A stretch of DNA of 18,765 nt, from assembly GCA_040383485.1 (NCBI GenBank), contig JBEIDK010000054.1:1-18765 (forward strand), read 5' to 3'. Positions 1 to 8,267 of the stretch are shown here, piece by piece (position 1 is the first letter of the stretch; every line of letters begins with the position of its first letter). A program made the translations under genes and the position numbers. Below the pieces are notes generated by a model that saw only the letters and a program-made list of their open reading frames with translations, was not told the DNA's origin and made no database searches. This stretch comes from JBEIDK01 sp040383485 (lineage in GTDB: Bacteria > Bacteroidota > Bacteroidia > UBA4408).

Positions 1-1
1 G

Positions 2-2032
2 ACTACCGTAAAAGGAAATTCATTATCTGCTACAAACAACTCTTTTTATACCGATGTAGTTGTAACTCCTAATGGAGTTGTATATTTAAGTTTAAGCAGT
101 GATGGTGTTAGTCCTAAAGGTATTTGGCGTTCTGTTGATGGGATTACTTTTGTAAACATTACCCCAACAATAATAGGTAATACTTATGATATGATAAAGA
201 TTGGATTTGCCCCATCTGATGAGAATCAAGTTTATTTCTTAGCTTCAAATACTCCTAACCTTGGCACAGTTGATACAAACTATGTAGGCGATGTTGACTG
301 GAAGATGTTTGTAAAATACAATTATTTAAGTGGTGACGGAACCGGGGCAGGAGGTAAATGGACTGACTTATCGGCAAGTATACCAACTACTGGAGGCCCA
401 TTTGCAAAATTAAATCTGCAAGGTTCTTATAACATGGTCGTTAAAGTTCACCCAACAGATACAAATATTGTTTTTTTAGGTGGTACAAATTTATACCGGA
501 GTACTAATGGATTTAAAGATGCTAATCATACAACCTATATTGGTGGCTATGAGCAACAAGCAGCTTTACCAGTAGTAAATTCATATTTAAACCATCATCC
601 CGACCAACATGAATTAATTTTTCACCCAACAAATCCAACTATTGCATATAGTGGTTGCGATGGGGGAGTGTTTCGTTGCGATAACATTTTAGCAACGCCA
701 GTTGTTTGGGTGCCTTTAAACACTGGCTACCTTACAAGCATGTTTTATACTGTTGCGCTTGAACATACAATTGCTGGCGACAATACAGTTATTGGTGGCA
801 CTCAAGATAATGGAACTTGGTTTACAAATACTGAAAATATAAATACTCCATGGGTACATCCAAATGGGGGCGATGGTTCCTACTGTGCTATAGCTGATAA
901 TAAAAGCATGTACTATTTTTCATTACAAAAAGGGAAGATAAGAAGATGCACAGTTGACAATAATGGTAATGTAACTTCATTTTCAAGAATTGAACCTATT
1001 GGTGCAAGCAACTATGAGTTCATAAATCCATTTGTAATTGACCCGAATACTAATAATCAAATGTATCTGCCAGCAGGTAAAAGAATGTGGCGTAATTCTA
1101 ATTTAGCCGGAATACCAATGAATAATACATGGGACAGCATCTCTACAAATTGGAATATATTGGAAGATAGTTTAGTTAGTGGAAGTATTACAGCTGTTGC
1201 CATTTCTAAAACGCCAGCAAATGTTCTATACTATGGAACTGATGCAAAAAAAGTTTTTAAGGTTGTAAATGCTAATGCTCTAACAACAAATGCTATTGAT
1301 GTAAGTCCAACAGGTGCAGCTTCTGCTGGTAACGTAAGCTGCATTGCAATTGACCCAACTGATGCAAATAAGGTAATGGTTACTTACTCTAATTACAGGG
1401 TATACAGTATATTTTATACTATGGATGGAGGTGCAACTTGGAAAAAAGTGGGAGGTAACTTAGAGCAATTCCCATCAGGGACAGGCAATGGCCCTTCAAT
1501 TAGATGGGCGCAAATTGTGCCTTATAATGCCGATACTATTGCATATTTTGTTGCAACAAGTACAGGTTTATATGCTACCACAAATTTAAGAACTGACAAA
1601 GACTCTACTGTTTGGGTTCAACAAGGTGCTAGTTCAATAGGTAATACAGTTTGCACTATGATTGATTATAGACCAGTTGATGGAATGATGGTTGTTGCAA
1701 CCCACGCAAGAGGTGTTTATTCAGCAAGAATTGATAAAAACTATTTTCTTGGAACAGAAAGGATAGCCAAGCTAAAAAGAACTGAAATTAAAGTATATCC
1801 TAATCCTATTAATATTTCTGCAACTATAGAATATAATTTACCACTACCTTCAAACGTACAAATTAAAATTTCAGATGCCTTAGGTAAGGAGATACAGTTA
1901 TATAATGAAGGTTTTAAATTAGAAGGTAAAAATTACTTTTATTTTAATAGACATAATTTTAATTCAGGGACATACTTTCTAACCTTATACATGGGTAATG
2001 CAAGAAAAACAAAAATAATAGTCATTGAATAA
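2..2032 (+). CDS. Secreted BNR/sortilin-like beta-propeller protein with T9SS sorting domain (5' end outside window)
   Basis: The reading frame is open from base 2. The first in-frame ATG (191) lies inside continuous propeller-like sequence, so the gene starts upstream of the window. The visible part has repeated beta-propeller blades with Asp-box (BNR) motifs, for example YTMDGGATWKKV near the middle and weaker copies such as RSVDG and YRSTNG. Aromatic, Asn/Gly-rich blade sequence resembles VPS10/sortilin-like or YVTN-like exo-propellers. The last ~80 residues form a typical type A T9SS C-terminal sorting domain: KVYPNP, a beta-rich stretch with ISDALGKEI, then SGTYFLTLYMGN and a basic/hydrophobic end. 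The family rule is that this domain directs export across the outer membrane by the Por/Gld system, followed by cleavage or surface anchoring. The substrate is unknown; Asp-box propellers may bind glycans or simply act as scaffolds. No catalytic residues can be assigned. The downstream gene follows after ~120 bases. Confidence 0.85.
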   Translation, partial: TTVKGNSLSATNNSFYTDVVVTPNGVVYLSLSSDGVSPKGIWRSVDGITFVNITPTIIGNTYDMIKIGFAPSDENQVYFLASNTPNLGTVDTNYVGDVDWKMFVKYNYLSGDGTGAGGKWTDLSASIPTTGGPFAKLNLQGSYNMVVKVHPTDTNIVFLGGTNLYRSTNGFKDANHTTYIGGYEQQAALPVVNSYLNHHPDQHELIFHPTNPTIAYSGCDGGVFRCDNILATPVVWVPLNTGYLTSMFYTVALEHTIAGDNTVIGGTQDNGTWFTNTENINTPWVHPNGGDGSYCAIADNKSMYYFSLQKGKIRRCTVDNNGNVTSFSRIEPIGASNYEFINPFVIDPNTNNQMYLPAGKRMWRNSNLAGIPMNNTWDSISTNWNILEDSLVSGSITAVAISKTPANVLYYGTDAKKVFKVVNANALTTNAIDVSPTGAASAGNVSCIAIDPTDANKVMVTYSNYRVYSIFYTMDGGATWKKVGGNLEQFPSGTGNGPSIRWAQIVPYNADTIAYFVATSTGLYATTNLRTDKDSTVWVQQGASSIGNTVCTMIDYRPVDGMMVVATHARGVYSARIDKNYFLGTERIAKLKRTEIKVYPNPINISATIEYNLPLPSNVQIKISDALGKEIQLYNEGFKLEGKNYFYFNRHNFNSGTYFLTLYMGNARKTKIIVIE

Positions 2033-2155
2033 ATTATATGGCTGGCCTTTTGCAAAAAAAAATTTAAATTTGAATTCATAATCAACAAACGAAATTATCA
2101 TTCATTGATAAACCTTTTTCAAATAGATTCGTATAAAATTTCAAAATTTGATATT

Positions 2156-3520
2156 ATGAGATATAAATTACTAATAATTCTTTTCTTCATTTGCTCTTCA
2201 TTTAATTCTATTTATTCTCAAGGAACCATTGCTGTTTCAATGGATATACCTCAATACATTGCCCCCGGCAAAGAACTAACAGTTAACTTAAGGGTTGATA
2301 GAGGCGTTACAGAAGGGTATGTAAAAATAGAAGAGTTTTTTCCACTAGGAATTGTTGCTACTCCCGTAGAATCTCAAGGCGCAGAGTTTTCCTTTTCAAA
2401 TAATTACTTAACCATTGTTTGGAAAGATATACCCAAAGAGGATGTGCTCAAGCTTAAATTTAAACTTTCAATACCTTCAACCATGGAAGGCAAAGCAAAA
2501 TTTGAAGGACGTGTAAACTTTCTTGTAAATAATAAGCTCACTAAAACAGAATTTGAAGATTTTAATGTTACGTTTCAAAGCGAGGATGCTGATGAAGAAA
2601 CAACCAAAGAAATTGAAACCCCTCGAAAGGTAATTGTTGGGCTTCCAAATAAAACGAAAGGCTCCATAGAAAAAATTGCAAAAGTTGAACTGCCTATTAC
2701 AATAAATGCCAAAAGAACTTTTACCGTTCTAAATGCCGATGAATTGCTTGTTCAAATTGAAATTGACCAAACAAACCTTACAGGTTTTTTGAAACATGAG
2801 GATATGATACCTATGGGTTTTAAAATTAAAAATGAAAACAATTCGGGCAGTACATTTACTTTCATGGAAAACAAAGTAAAATATGTTTGGAGTGAAGTGC
2901 CAAAGGAAAATAAAATTATAACATCTTATAGGCTAATTCGTGATGGTAACGATGCTAAAAAGTTAACACTTGATGGCTCTGTTCAATATCTTGATAAAGG
3001 CGAGTCAAAAAAAATAGAATTAAAAAATGAAGACATCAATTTTGATTTTATTCAAGCCGAAGGAACAGAAAAGCCTTCTGTAGCCAAATCAGCAAGCAAT
3101 GTTGCCGCTCCTAACTCAAATCCAAATCCAAATCCAAATCCAAATCCAAAACCAGTTGCCAAATCAGAACCAAAGCCAGTGGTAAAAAAAGTAGTAAATG
3201 TTGCAACAAAGCCAGCGTCAGAATTTCCTAAAGCATCTAAAGGTATTAAGTTTAAGGTTCAGATTTGTGCCACTCAAAACAAAAGCGATGCTCAAAAGGT
3301 ATCTCAAGAATTTAATATTACCGAAGAGATTGAATCTGAAATGCAAGATGGATGGTATAAATACACCATTGGGGTATTTGGAAATTATAATGATGCTAAA
3401 AGCTTCAGTGATTCAAAAAGTAGCATTCCCACAAGACCATTTGTATCAGCCTATTACAATGGCAAAAGAATTTCTGTGCAAGAAGCGCTAATGATAAACA
3501 GTCAAAAACTTATGAAGTAA
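2156..3520 (+). CDS. Exported SPOR-domain protein with duplicated N-terminal beta domain
   Basis: I chose the ATG at 2156 over the in-frame TTG at 2105 because it opens directly on a classic signal peptide: MRYK, a hydrophobic run, then a cleavage-like site at YSQG. The protein has 454 residues. Residues ~38-125 and ~195-265 are two copies of the same domain. Each has a G-x-x-K-x-E-(E/D) start, a P-(L/M)-G-(I/F) step, an F-x-F strand, and VW-x-x-(V/I)-PKE near the end. A Pro-Asn repeat (residues ~322-331) and a Lys/Pro linker lead to a C-terminal domain (~364-445) with SPOR features: FKVQICA, spaced SDAQKVSQEF, WYKYTIGVFGNYNDAKSF and PFVSAYYNGKRI. SPOR domains bind denuded peptidoglycan glycan in other bacteria, so a periplasmic, wall-associated location is inferred. 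nadK starts 34 bases downstream on the same strand, suggesting co-transcription. The function of the duplicated domain is unknown. Confidence 0.8.
   Translation: MRYKLLIILFFICSSFNSIYSQGTIAVSMDIPQYIAPGKELTVNLRVDRGVTEGYVKIEEFFPLGIVATPVESQGAEFSFSNNYLTIVWKDIPKEDVLKLKFKLSIPSTMEGKAKFEGRVNFLVNNKLTKTEFEDFNVTFQSEDADEETTKEIETPRKVIVGLPNKTKGSIEKIAKVELPITINAKRTFTVLNADELLVQIEIDQTNLTGFLKHEDMIPMGFKIKNENNSGSTFTFMENKVKYVWSEVPKENKIITSYRLIRDGNDAKKLTLDGSVQYLDKGESKKIELKNEDINFDFIQAEGTEKPSVAKSASNVAAPNSNPNPNPNPNPKPVAKSEPKPVVKKVVNVATKPASEFPKASKGIKFKVQICATQNKSDAQKVSQEFNITEEIESEMQDGWYKYTIGVFGNYNDAKSFSDSKSSIPTRPFVSAYYNGKRISVQEALMINSQKLMK
3116..3150 (+). repeat. CCAAAT hexanucleotide tandem repeat
   Basis: Four exact CCAAAT units (3122-3145) are flanked by partial or near copies on both sides. 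They lie in frame inside the SPOR-protein gene and encode the Asn-Pro linker. Because the unit is six bases, gain or loss changes linker length by two residues without breaking the frame. Confidence 0.85.
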
Positions 3521-3554
3521 AAGTGCTTTAGTAATTTTTTTGAACTTATAATTT

Positions 3555-4433
3555 ATGCAAATAGCAATTTTTGGGAAAAGCCTAAATCACTATAACCTTG
3601 AACCAATTAAGAATGCCATAACCAAACTTGAGGCATTGGGTGCAGGGTTGCATATAAACCAAGAATTTTACAACTTAATAAAACCTTACTTTCAATTTAA
3701 AACCTTAGTAGTAATCTATGATTCAAACTCAAGTCTGATTGGTAAGGCCGATTTGCTTATTAGTATTGGTGGAGATGGTACAATTTTAAGTGCAATACCG
3801 CTAATTAAAAATAGCAAAATCCCTATTGTAGGAATAAATACTGGACGTTTAGGTTTTTTAGCCAGCATAAATATCGAAGAAATTGACAATGCTATTGACC
3901 TTATTTTCGCAGGGAAAGGATTAATAGAAGAACGTACGTTAGTAAGATTGGAAACTGAAAATAATTTGTTTGGAGAAAATAATTTTGCACTAAATGAATT
4001 TACTTTAAGAGCAAATGATAACTCGGCAATGATAACCATACATGTTTCAACAAATGGCGAATTGTTAAACTCTTATTGGGCTGACGGTTTAATTATTTCA
4101 ACCCCTACTGGTTCTACTGCTTATTCAATGAGTTGCGGAGGGCCTATTGTAATGCCTGATTCAGAAAATTTTGTTATTACTCCTATTGCTCCTCATAACC
4201 TGAATGTTCGCCCGTTAATTATTTCTGATAAAGAAATATTAACCTTAAAAGCTACCGGAAGGAATAAAAAATTCCTTGTAACCCTGGACTCTCGAAGCGC
4301 TAATGTAGAACCAGATATGGAGCTAACCGTTATGCGTGAAAAATTCACTGCATCTATATTAAGATTACCACAACATAGTTTTTCTGATACACTCAGAAAA
4401 AAATTAATGTGGGGTTTAGATATGAGGAATTAA
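3555..4433 (+). CDS. nadK: NAD kinase
   Basis: This 292-residue protein phosphorylates NAD to NADP using ATP or polyphosphate, and is the cytoplasmic source of NADP for biosynthesis. The family signatures are all visible: the catalytic GGDGT motif at residues 72-76 (Asp74), NTGRLGFL at 95-102, the NE pair at 147-148 used for nicotinamide ribose contacts, and the DGLIISTPTGSTAYSMSCGGPI stretch at 177-198. A conserved PH follows at 213-214. Length matches bacterial NAD kinases. The ATG at 3555 gives an N-terminus (MQIAIFGKS) typical of the family. It lies 34 bases after the SPOR-domain gene and probably shares its transcript. No terminator is obvious in the ~80 bases downstream before the dnaK regulatory region. 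Confidence 0.97.
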   Translation: MQIAIFGKSLNHYNLEPIKNAITKLEALGAGLHINQEFYNLIKPYFQFKTLVVIYDSNSSLIGKADLLISIGGDGTILSAIPLIKNSKIPIVGINTGRLGFLASINIEEIDNAIDLIFAGKGLIEERTLVRLETENNLFGENNFALNEFTLRANDNSAMITIHVSTNGELLNSYWADGLIISTPTGSTAYSMSCGGPIVMPDSENFVITPIAPHNLNVRPLIISDKEILTLKATGRNKKFLVTLDSRSANVEPDMELTVMREKFTASILRLPQHSFSDTLRKKLMWGLDMRN

Positions 4434-4481
4434 ATAAAACATTTGCCTTAATGACACATAATTGAGGTTAAAGCCATGTAT

Positions 4482-4501
4482 TTGTCAATGCTAACTGACA
4501 A
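4482..4501. promoter_or_regulatory. Inverted repeat TTGTCA-N8-TGACAA upstream of dnaK
   Basis: Perfect 6-base arms TTGTCA (4482-4487) and TGACAA (4496-4501) are separated by 8 bases. The site ends about 30 bases before the sigma-54-like -24 element of dnaK, and its dyad symmetry suits a dimeric regulator. No CIRCE sequence (TTAGCACTC-N9-GAGTGCTAA) is present, so HrcA control is not indicated. The regulator is unknown. Confidence 0.45.
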
Positions 4502-4531
4502 TATTTCGGCAAATTGAGAGGTTGTATATCA

Positions 4532-4547
4532 TGGCATACTCATTGCC
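4532..4547 (+). promoter_or_regulatory. Candidate sigma-54-type promoter of dnaK
   Basis: TGGCATACTCATTGCC matches the -24/-12 consensus TGGCACG-N4-TTGCW in both blocks (TGGCA and TTGC) with the exact GG-to-GC spacing. Transcription would start near 4558, giving a leader of about 25 bases before the dnaK ATG at 4583. This placement is what a real promoter should show. The assignment rests on motif and position only. Confidence 0.5.
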
Positions 4548-4582
4548 AAACCAATCTCAAAAATTATAAAAACAAAATTAAA

Positions 4583-6490
4583 ATGGGAAAAATAATTGGA
4601 ATCGACTTAGGCACAACAAATTCTTGTGTTTCGGTTATGGAAGGCAATGAGCCTGTGGTTATTGCAAACAGCGAAGGTAAACGAACCACTCCTTCAGTAG
4701 TAGGTTTTATTGAAAATGGCGAACGTAAAATTGGCGACCCTGCCAAGCGTCAAGCTATTACAAATCCAACCAAAACTATCTCTTCTATAAAAAGATTTAT
4801 GGGAGAAACTTTTGATAAGGTTACGGCAGAAATTGCTCGTGTTCCTTACAAGGTTGCAAAGGGCGACAACAATACACCAAGAGTAGATATTGATGGCCGC
4901 ATGTACACACCACAAGAAATTTCGGCAATGGTGTTGCAAAAAATGAAAAAAACGGCTGAAGATTACTTAGGAACAACAGTTACAGAAGCCGTTATTACAG
5001 TTCCTGCTTACTTTAACGATGCTCAGCGTCAAGCTACAAAAGAAGCTGGTGAAATTGCTGGCTTAACCGTAAAACGTATCATTAACGAGCCTACTGCAGC
5101 AGCATTAGCTTATGGTATGGATAAGAAAAACAAAGACATGAAAATTGTTGTCTTTGATTGCGGTGGAGGTACACATGATGTTTCAGTTCTTGAATTGGGT
5201 GATGGTGTTTTCGAAGTAAAGTCAACTGGGGGCGATACTCACTTGGGTGGAGATGATTTTGATAATGTAATTATTGATTGGCTCGCTGATGAATTTAAAA
5301 GCGATGAAGGAATTGATTTACGAAAAGACCCAATGGCTTTGCAACGTTTGAAAGAAGCTGCCGAAAAAGCGAAGATTGAATTATCTAGCACAGCATCCTC
5401 TGAAATAAACTTGCCATACATTATGCCAGTAAATGGTATACCAAAACACTTGGTACGTTCATTAACTCGTGCAAAGTTTGAGCAATTGGCCGATAGCCTT
5501 ATTAAACGTACAATTGAGCCTTGTAAAACAACTTTACAACAAGCTGGTTTAAGCACCTCAGATATTGATGAAATTATATTGGTTGGAGGTTCTACACGTA
5601 TCCCAGCAATACAAGAAGCGGTTGAGAAATTTTTCGGAAAGTCACCTTCTAAAGGCGTAAACCCTGACGAAGTGGTTGCAATTGGAGCTGCTATACAAGG
5701 TGGTGTATTAACCGGCGAAGTAAAAGATGTTTTGTTACTTGATGTAACTCCTCTTTCGTTAGGTATTGAAACAATGGGTGGTGTAATGACTAAATTGATT
5801 GAAGCAAACACAACTATACCAACTAAAAAATCAGAATCTTTTAGTACCGCTGCCGATAATCAACCTTCAGTACAAATTGTAGTATATCAAGGTGAACGTC
5901 CAATGGCAACTCAAAATCGTAAGTTAGGAGAGTTTAACTTAGATGGAATTCCTTCTGCACCGCGCGGTGTACCACAAATTGAAGTTACCTTTGATATTGA
6001 TGCAAATGGTATCTTAAATGTATCTGCTAAAGACAAAGGAACAGGAAAATCACACAACATACGTATTGAAGCAAAATCGGGATTAAGCGATGCTGATATT
6101 GAGCGTATGAAAAAAGAAGCTGAAGCAAACGCAGATGCAGATGCAAAACTAAAAGAAGAAGTTGAAAAAATAAACGGTGCCGACACATTAATTTTTCAAA
6201 CGGAAAAATCTTTAAAAGAAGCCGGAGATAAAATACCAGCTGATAAAAAAGCACCAATTGAAGCTGCCCTAGTAGAATTAAAAGCTGCACATGAAGCAAA
6301 AGACATTACATTAATAGATGCTGCAATGGCGAAGATGAATGAGCTGATGCATGCTTTTAGCGAAGAATTATACAAAGCTCAACAAGCAGGTGCAAACCCT
6401 GAAGCAGGTGCACAACCTAACGCTAACCCTCAAGGCGAAGCGCAAGGTGCAGAAGCAACTGATGTTGATTTTGAAGAAGTAAAAAACTAA
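4583..6490 (+). CDS. dnaK: Chaperone protein DnaK (Hsp70)
   Basis: This is an ATP-dependent Hsp70 chaperone of 635 residues acting on unfolded cytoplasmic proteins with DnaJ and GrpE. I set the start at ATG 4583, giving the canonical MGKIIGIDLGTTNSCVSV N-terminus. An upstream in-frame TTG (4514) would add 23 unrelated residues and would overlap the candidate promoter. The ATPase domain shows the phosphate-1 loop GIDLGTTNS, the phosphate-2 loop DCGGGTHDVS (the Bacteroidota variant of DLGGGTFDVS), GGDTHLGGDDFDN and the adenosine motif VGGSTRIP. The linker DVLLLDVTPLSLGIE and the substrate-binding beta sandwich follow, then a helical lid and a Gly/Ala/Asn-rich tail ending in VDFEEVKN. grpE and dnaJ are not adjacent, so the gene is probably monocistronic, bounded by its own promoter and terminator. 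Confidence 0.98.
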   Translation: MGKIIGIDLGTTNSCVSVMEGNEPVVIANSEGKRTTPSVVGFIENGERKIGDPAKRQAITNPTKTISSIKRFMGETFDKVTAEIARVPYKVAKGDNNTPRVDIDGRMYTPQEISAMVLQKMKKTAEDYLGTTVTEAVITVPAYFNDAQRQATKEAGEIAGLTVKRIINEPTAAALAYGMDKKNKDMKIVVFDCGGGTHDVSVLELGDGVFEVKSTGGDTHLGGDDFDNVIIDWLADEFKSDEGIDLRKDPMALQRLKEAAEKAKIELSSTASSEINLPYIMPVNGIPKHLVRSLTRAKFEQLADSLIKRTIEPCKTTLQQAGLSTSDIDEIILVGGSTRIPAIQEAVEKFFGKSPSKGVNPDEVVAIGAAIQGGVLTGEVKDVLLLDVTPLSLGIETMGGVMTKLIEANTTIPTKKSESFSTAADNQPSVQIVVYQGERPMATQNRKLGEFNLDGIPSAPRGVPQIEVTFDIDANGILNVSAKDKGTGKSHNIRIEAKSGLSDADIERMKKEAEANADADAKLKEEVEKINGADTLIFQTEKSLKEAGDKIPADKKAPIEAALVELKAAHEAKDITLIDAAMAKMNELMHAFSEELYKAQQAGANPEAGAQPNANPQGEAQGAEATDVDFEEVKN

Positions 6491-6534
6491 TGTGATAATT
6501 AGTTGATGCGATTATTCGCTAATAATTAATCAAT

Positions 6535-6569
6535 AAAAAATGCCTCCAATAAATTGGGGGCATTTTTTT
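6535..6569 (+). terminator. Intrinsic terminator after dnaK
   Basis: TGCCTCCA (6541-6548) pairs with TGGGGGCA (6555-6562) with one G-U pair around a 6-base loop. A T7 run follows, and an A run precedes the stem so the hairpin extends. It lies ~45 bases after the dnaK stop and separates dnaK from the next gene. Confidence 0.9.
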
Positions 6570-6620
6570 GTTGGGTTAGATGAATAAACTATTTTATACT
6601 ATTGTCATTTCAGTAAAATT

Positions 6621-8147
6621 ATGACTAAACGGTTAAAAATAATTTCAATTTTCTTTATTGGTTTATTGAAAATCAATGCTCAAGAAATAAAGCCAACATT
6701 TACAATTAGTAATGAAAATGTTGGCTTTAAAATGGGTAAAATAGATTCTATAAAGGGCAATTTCTACAATTTTGATTACGATATTTTTGATTATAGTTTA
6801 GATTCAAACATGAAGAACCTATTTTTGATAATAAGAAAAACAAAAGAAAATTACTATAAAAATAAAGGTTATGCTGCACTCTTAGATTTAGGAACAAATA
6901 AATTTGTTTGGAAAAAGAAAATCAATGCATTTGATTTGGTAGATGCAAAAGACGCATTAATTTTATCGGATGGTAAGTTTATAAATTACTATCACAAGTC
7001 AAATGGTAAGCTTATATGGTATATTGAAGATCAAAACTTCTACTTTAACAAATCATATAATTTATTTTTTAATAGAGATATAAGCGCATTTGATGCTAAT
7101 ACTGGAGTTTTAAAATGGAATAGAAACTCGGATAATAATTTTGGTTGGAACGATTCTAAATTTATTAATGATTCATTATTTGTTTGGGCAAGTTCAGGTT
7201 TACATTTAGCAAATTTCAAGACAGGACTTGGCTGGGATTACAAATTAGTTAGTGGGTATTCAAAACCTAAAATGAATGCAGCTAGCAATGCCGCGGCAAT
7301 TGCTGGCGGAGTTGCACTCGGTTTATTAACAGGTTTTTATGTAGTGCCAGGTGGTGGTGAAAATATTATACACGGTTTGTCTTCAAATATTGCTCAAACT
7401 GATAGTTGCATTTATTATGCAGCATCGAACAAAATAATTTCAGTAAAAATAGACGGGAATATGAATTGGTTTAGTGAATTAAAAGCTGATAGTTGCGGGG
7501 CATCTAAATTAATTCTCTTTAAAAACTATGTGTTATTATTAAATACTGGTTATGCTTATAAAAACAATCAAAAAATAAACTACGGAACTGCAAATATTAC
7601 TTTATTCGATAAAAGAAGTGGTAATAAAATTTACAATAAATATTTAAATACGAACCAATTTATTGATGTATTAATTCTTAGAAACAATTGGCTATACTAT
7701 ATTGTTGGCAATACATTGGTAAAGTTTGATATTGAGAAAGGTGCAATAGTTGGGGAATTTATTTTAGATGAATCAAAGGAAATTAAAAATTGGTTTTTCG
7801 TTAATAATGATGCCATTTATGTTTCGGAAAAAACAAATGAAAATGTATTTAAAAAATTAGATTCAGTACAAATTGTAGTTTCAAGTAAAGAAGGAATACT
7901 AAAAGTAATAACTCCGAACATGGAAGTTTCAGAAATCATTGATAGTGAAAATATATTCTTGAATGAATCTGTTTATAAAAATAACCCTATTATTAGTAAA
8001 GGTCAAAAAACATTATTGTTAAGCAGCACAAATTCAAAATTAGCAGAATTCAATTACTATAATCCAAGGTTAATTGGTAATTTAATCTGTTTCAAAAAAA
8101 GAAACAAATTAATTACAATTGATTTGGATAGAATTATATCTAATTAG
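6621..8147 (+). CDS. Exported PQQ-like beta-propeller protein, function unknown
   Basis: This 508-residue protein begins with a probable signal peptide (MTKRLKIISIFFIGLLKINAQ). The rest contains repeats typical of PQQ-like/quinoprotein propeller blades, in which a short strand ends in a Trp, such as NKFVWKKKI, NGKLIWYIE, TGVLKWNRN and DGNMNWFSEL. These blades are often structural in Bacteroidota and do not by themselves imply quinone binding. Residues ~219-250 form an unusual Ala/Gly-rich hydrophobic stretch (AIAGGVALGLLTGFYVVPGGG), which could be a loop or a membrane-active segment. No T9SS sorting domain or lipobox is seen, so a periplasmic or outer-membrane-associated fate is inferred. A weak -7-like TATACTATTG lies just upstream, but I do not rely on it. 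The next gene is convergent. Confidence 0.7.
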   Translation: MTKRLKIISIFFIGLLKINAQEIKPTFTISNENVGFKMGKIDSIKGNFYNFDYDIFDYSLDSNMKNLFLIIRKTKENYYKNKGYAALLDLGTNKFVWKKKINAFDLVDAKDALILSDGKFINYYHKSNGKLIWYIEDQNFYFNKSYNLFFNRDISAFDANTGVLKWNRNSDNNFGWNDSKFINDSLFVWASSGLHLANFKTGLGWDYKLVSGYSKPKMNAASNAAAIAGGVALGLLTGFYVVPGGGENIIHGLSSNIAQTDSCIYYAASNKIISVKIDGNMNWFSELKADSCGASKLILFKNYVLLLNTGYAYKNNQKINYGTANITLFDKRSGNKIYNKYLNTNQFIDVLILRNNWLYYIVGNTLVKFDIEKGAIVGEFILDESKEIKNWFFVNNDAIYVSEKTNENVFKKLDSVQIVVSSKEGILKVITPNMEVSEIIDSENIFLNESVYKNNPIISKGQKTLLLSSTNSKLAEFNYYNPRLIGNLICFKKRNKLITIDLDRIISN

Positions 8148-8267
8148 TGCAACTAATTGTAATTGCTAATTTTAGATTGAATCTTATAATTTATTTTAAT
8201 TAGCCATATGATAATAGCAATTTTGAAACATCTGTATGCTTTTGCATAAGTCTACCATAAGCAGTTA

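Noticed and set aside
3198..3491. 97-codon plus-strand open frame in another frame of the SPOR gene
   Set aside because: It overlaps the conserved SPOR domain coding sequence and its product is Lys/Leu-rich with no recognisable features.
4434..4582. CIRCE operator before dnaK
   Set aside because: No TTAGCACTC/GAGTGCTAA arms are present; the inverted repeat found has different arms and spacing.
5239..5811. 190-codon open frame antisense to dnaK
   Set aside because: It lies wholly inside dnaK, whose protein is unambiguous. The antisense product is low-complexity Ser/Ile-rich sequence with no family likeness.
8161..8222. AATTGCTA/TAGCAATT inverted repeat between convergent genes as a shared terminator
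   Set aside because: The arms are only eight bases, A+T-rich and 46 bases apart, so a stable hairpin is unlikely. The nearby AGATTGAATCT has too small a loop.
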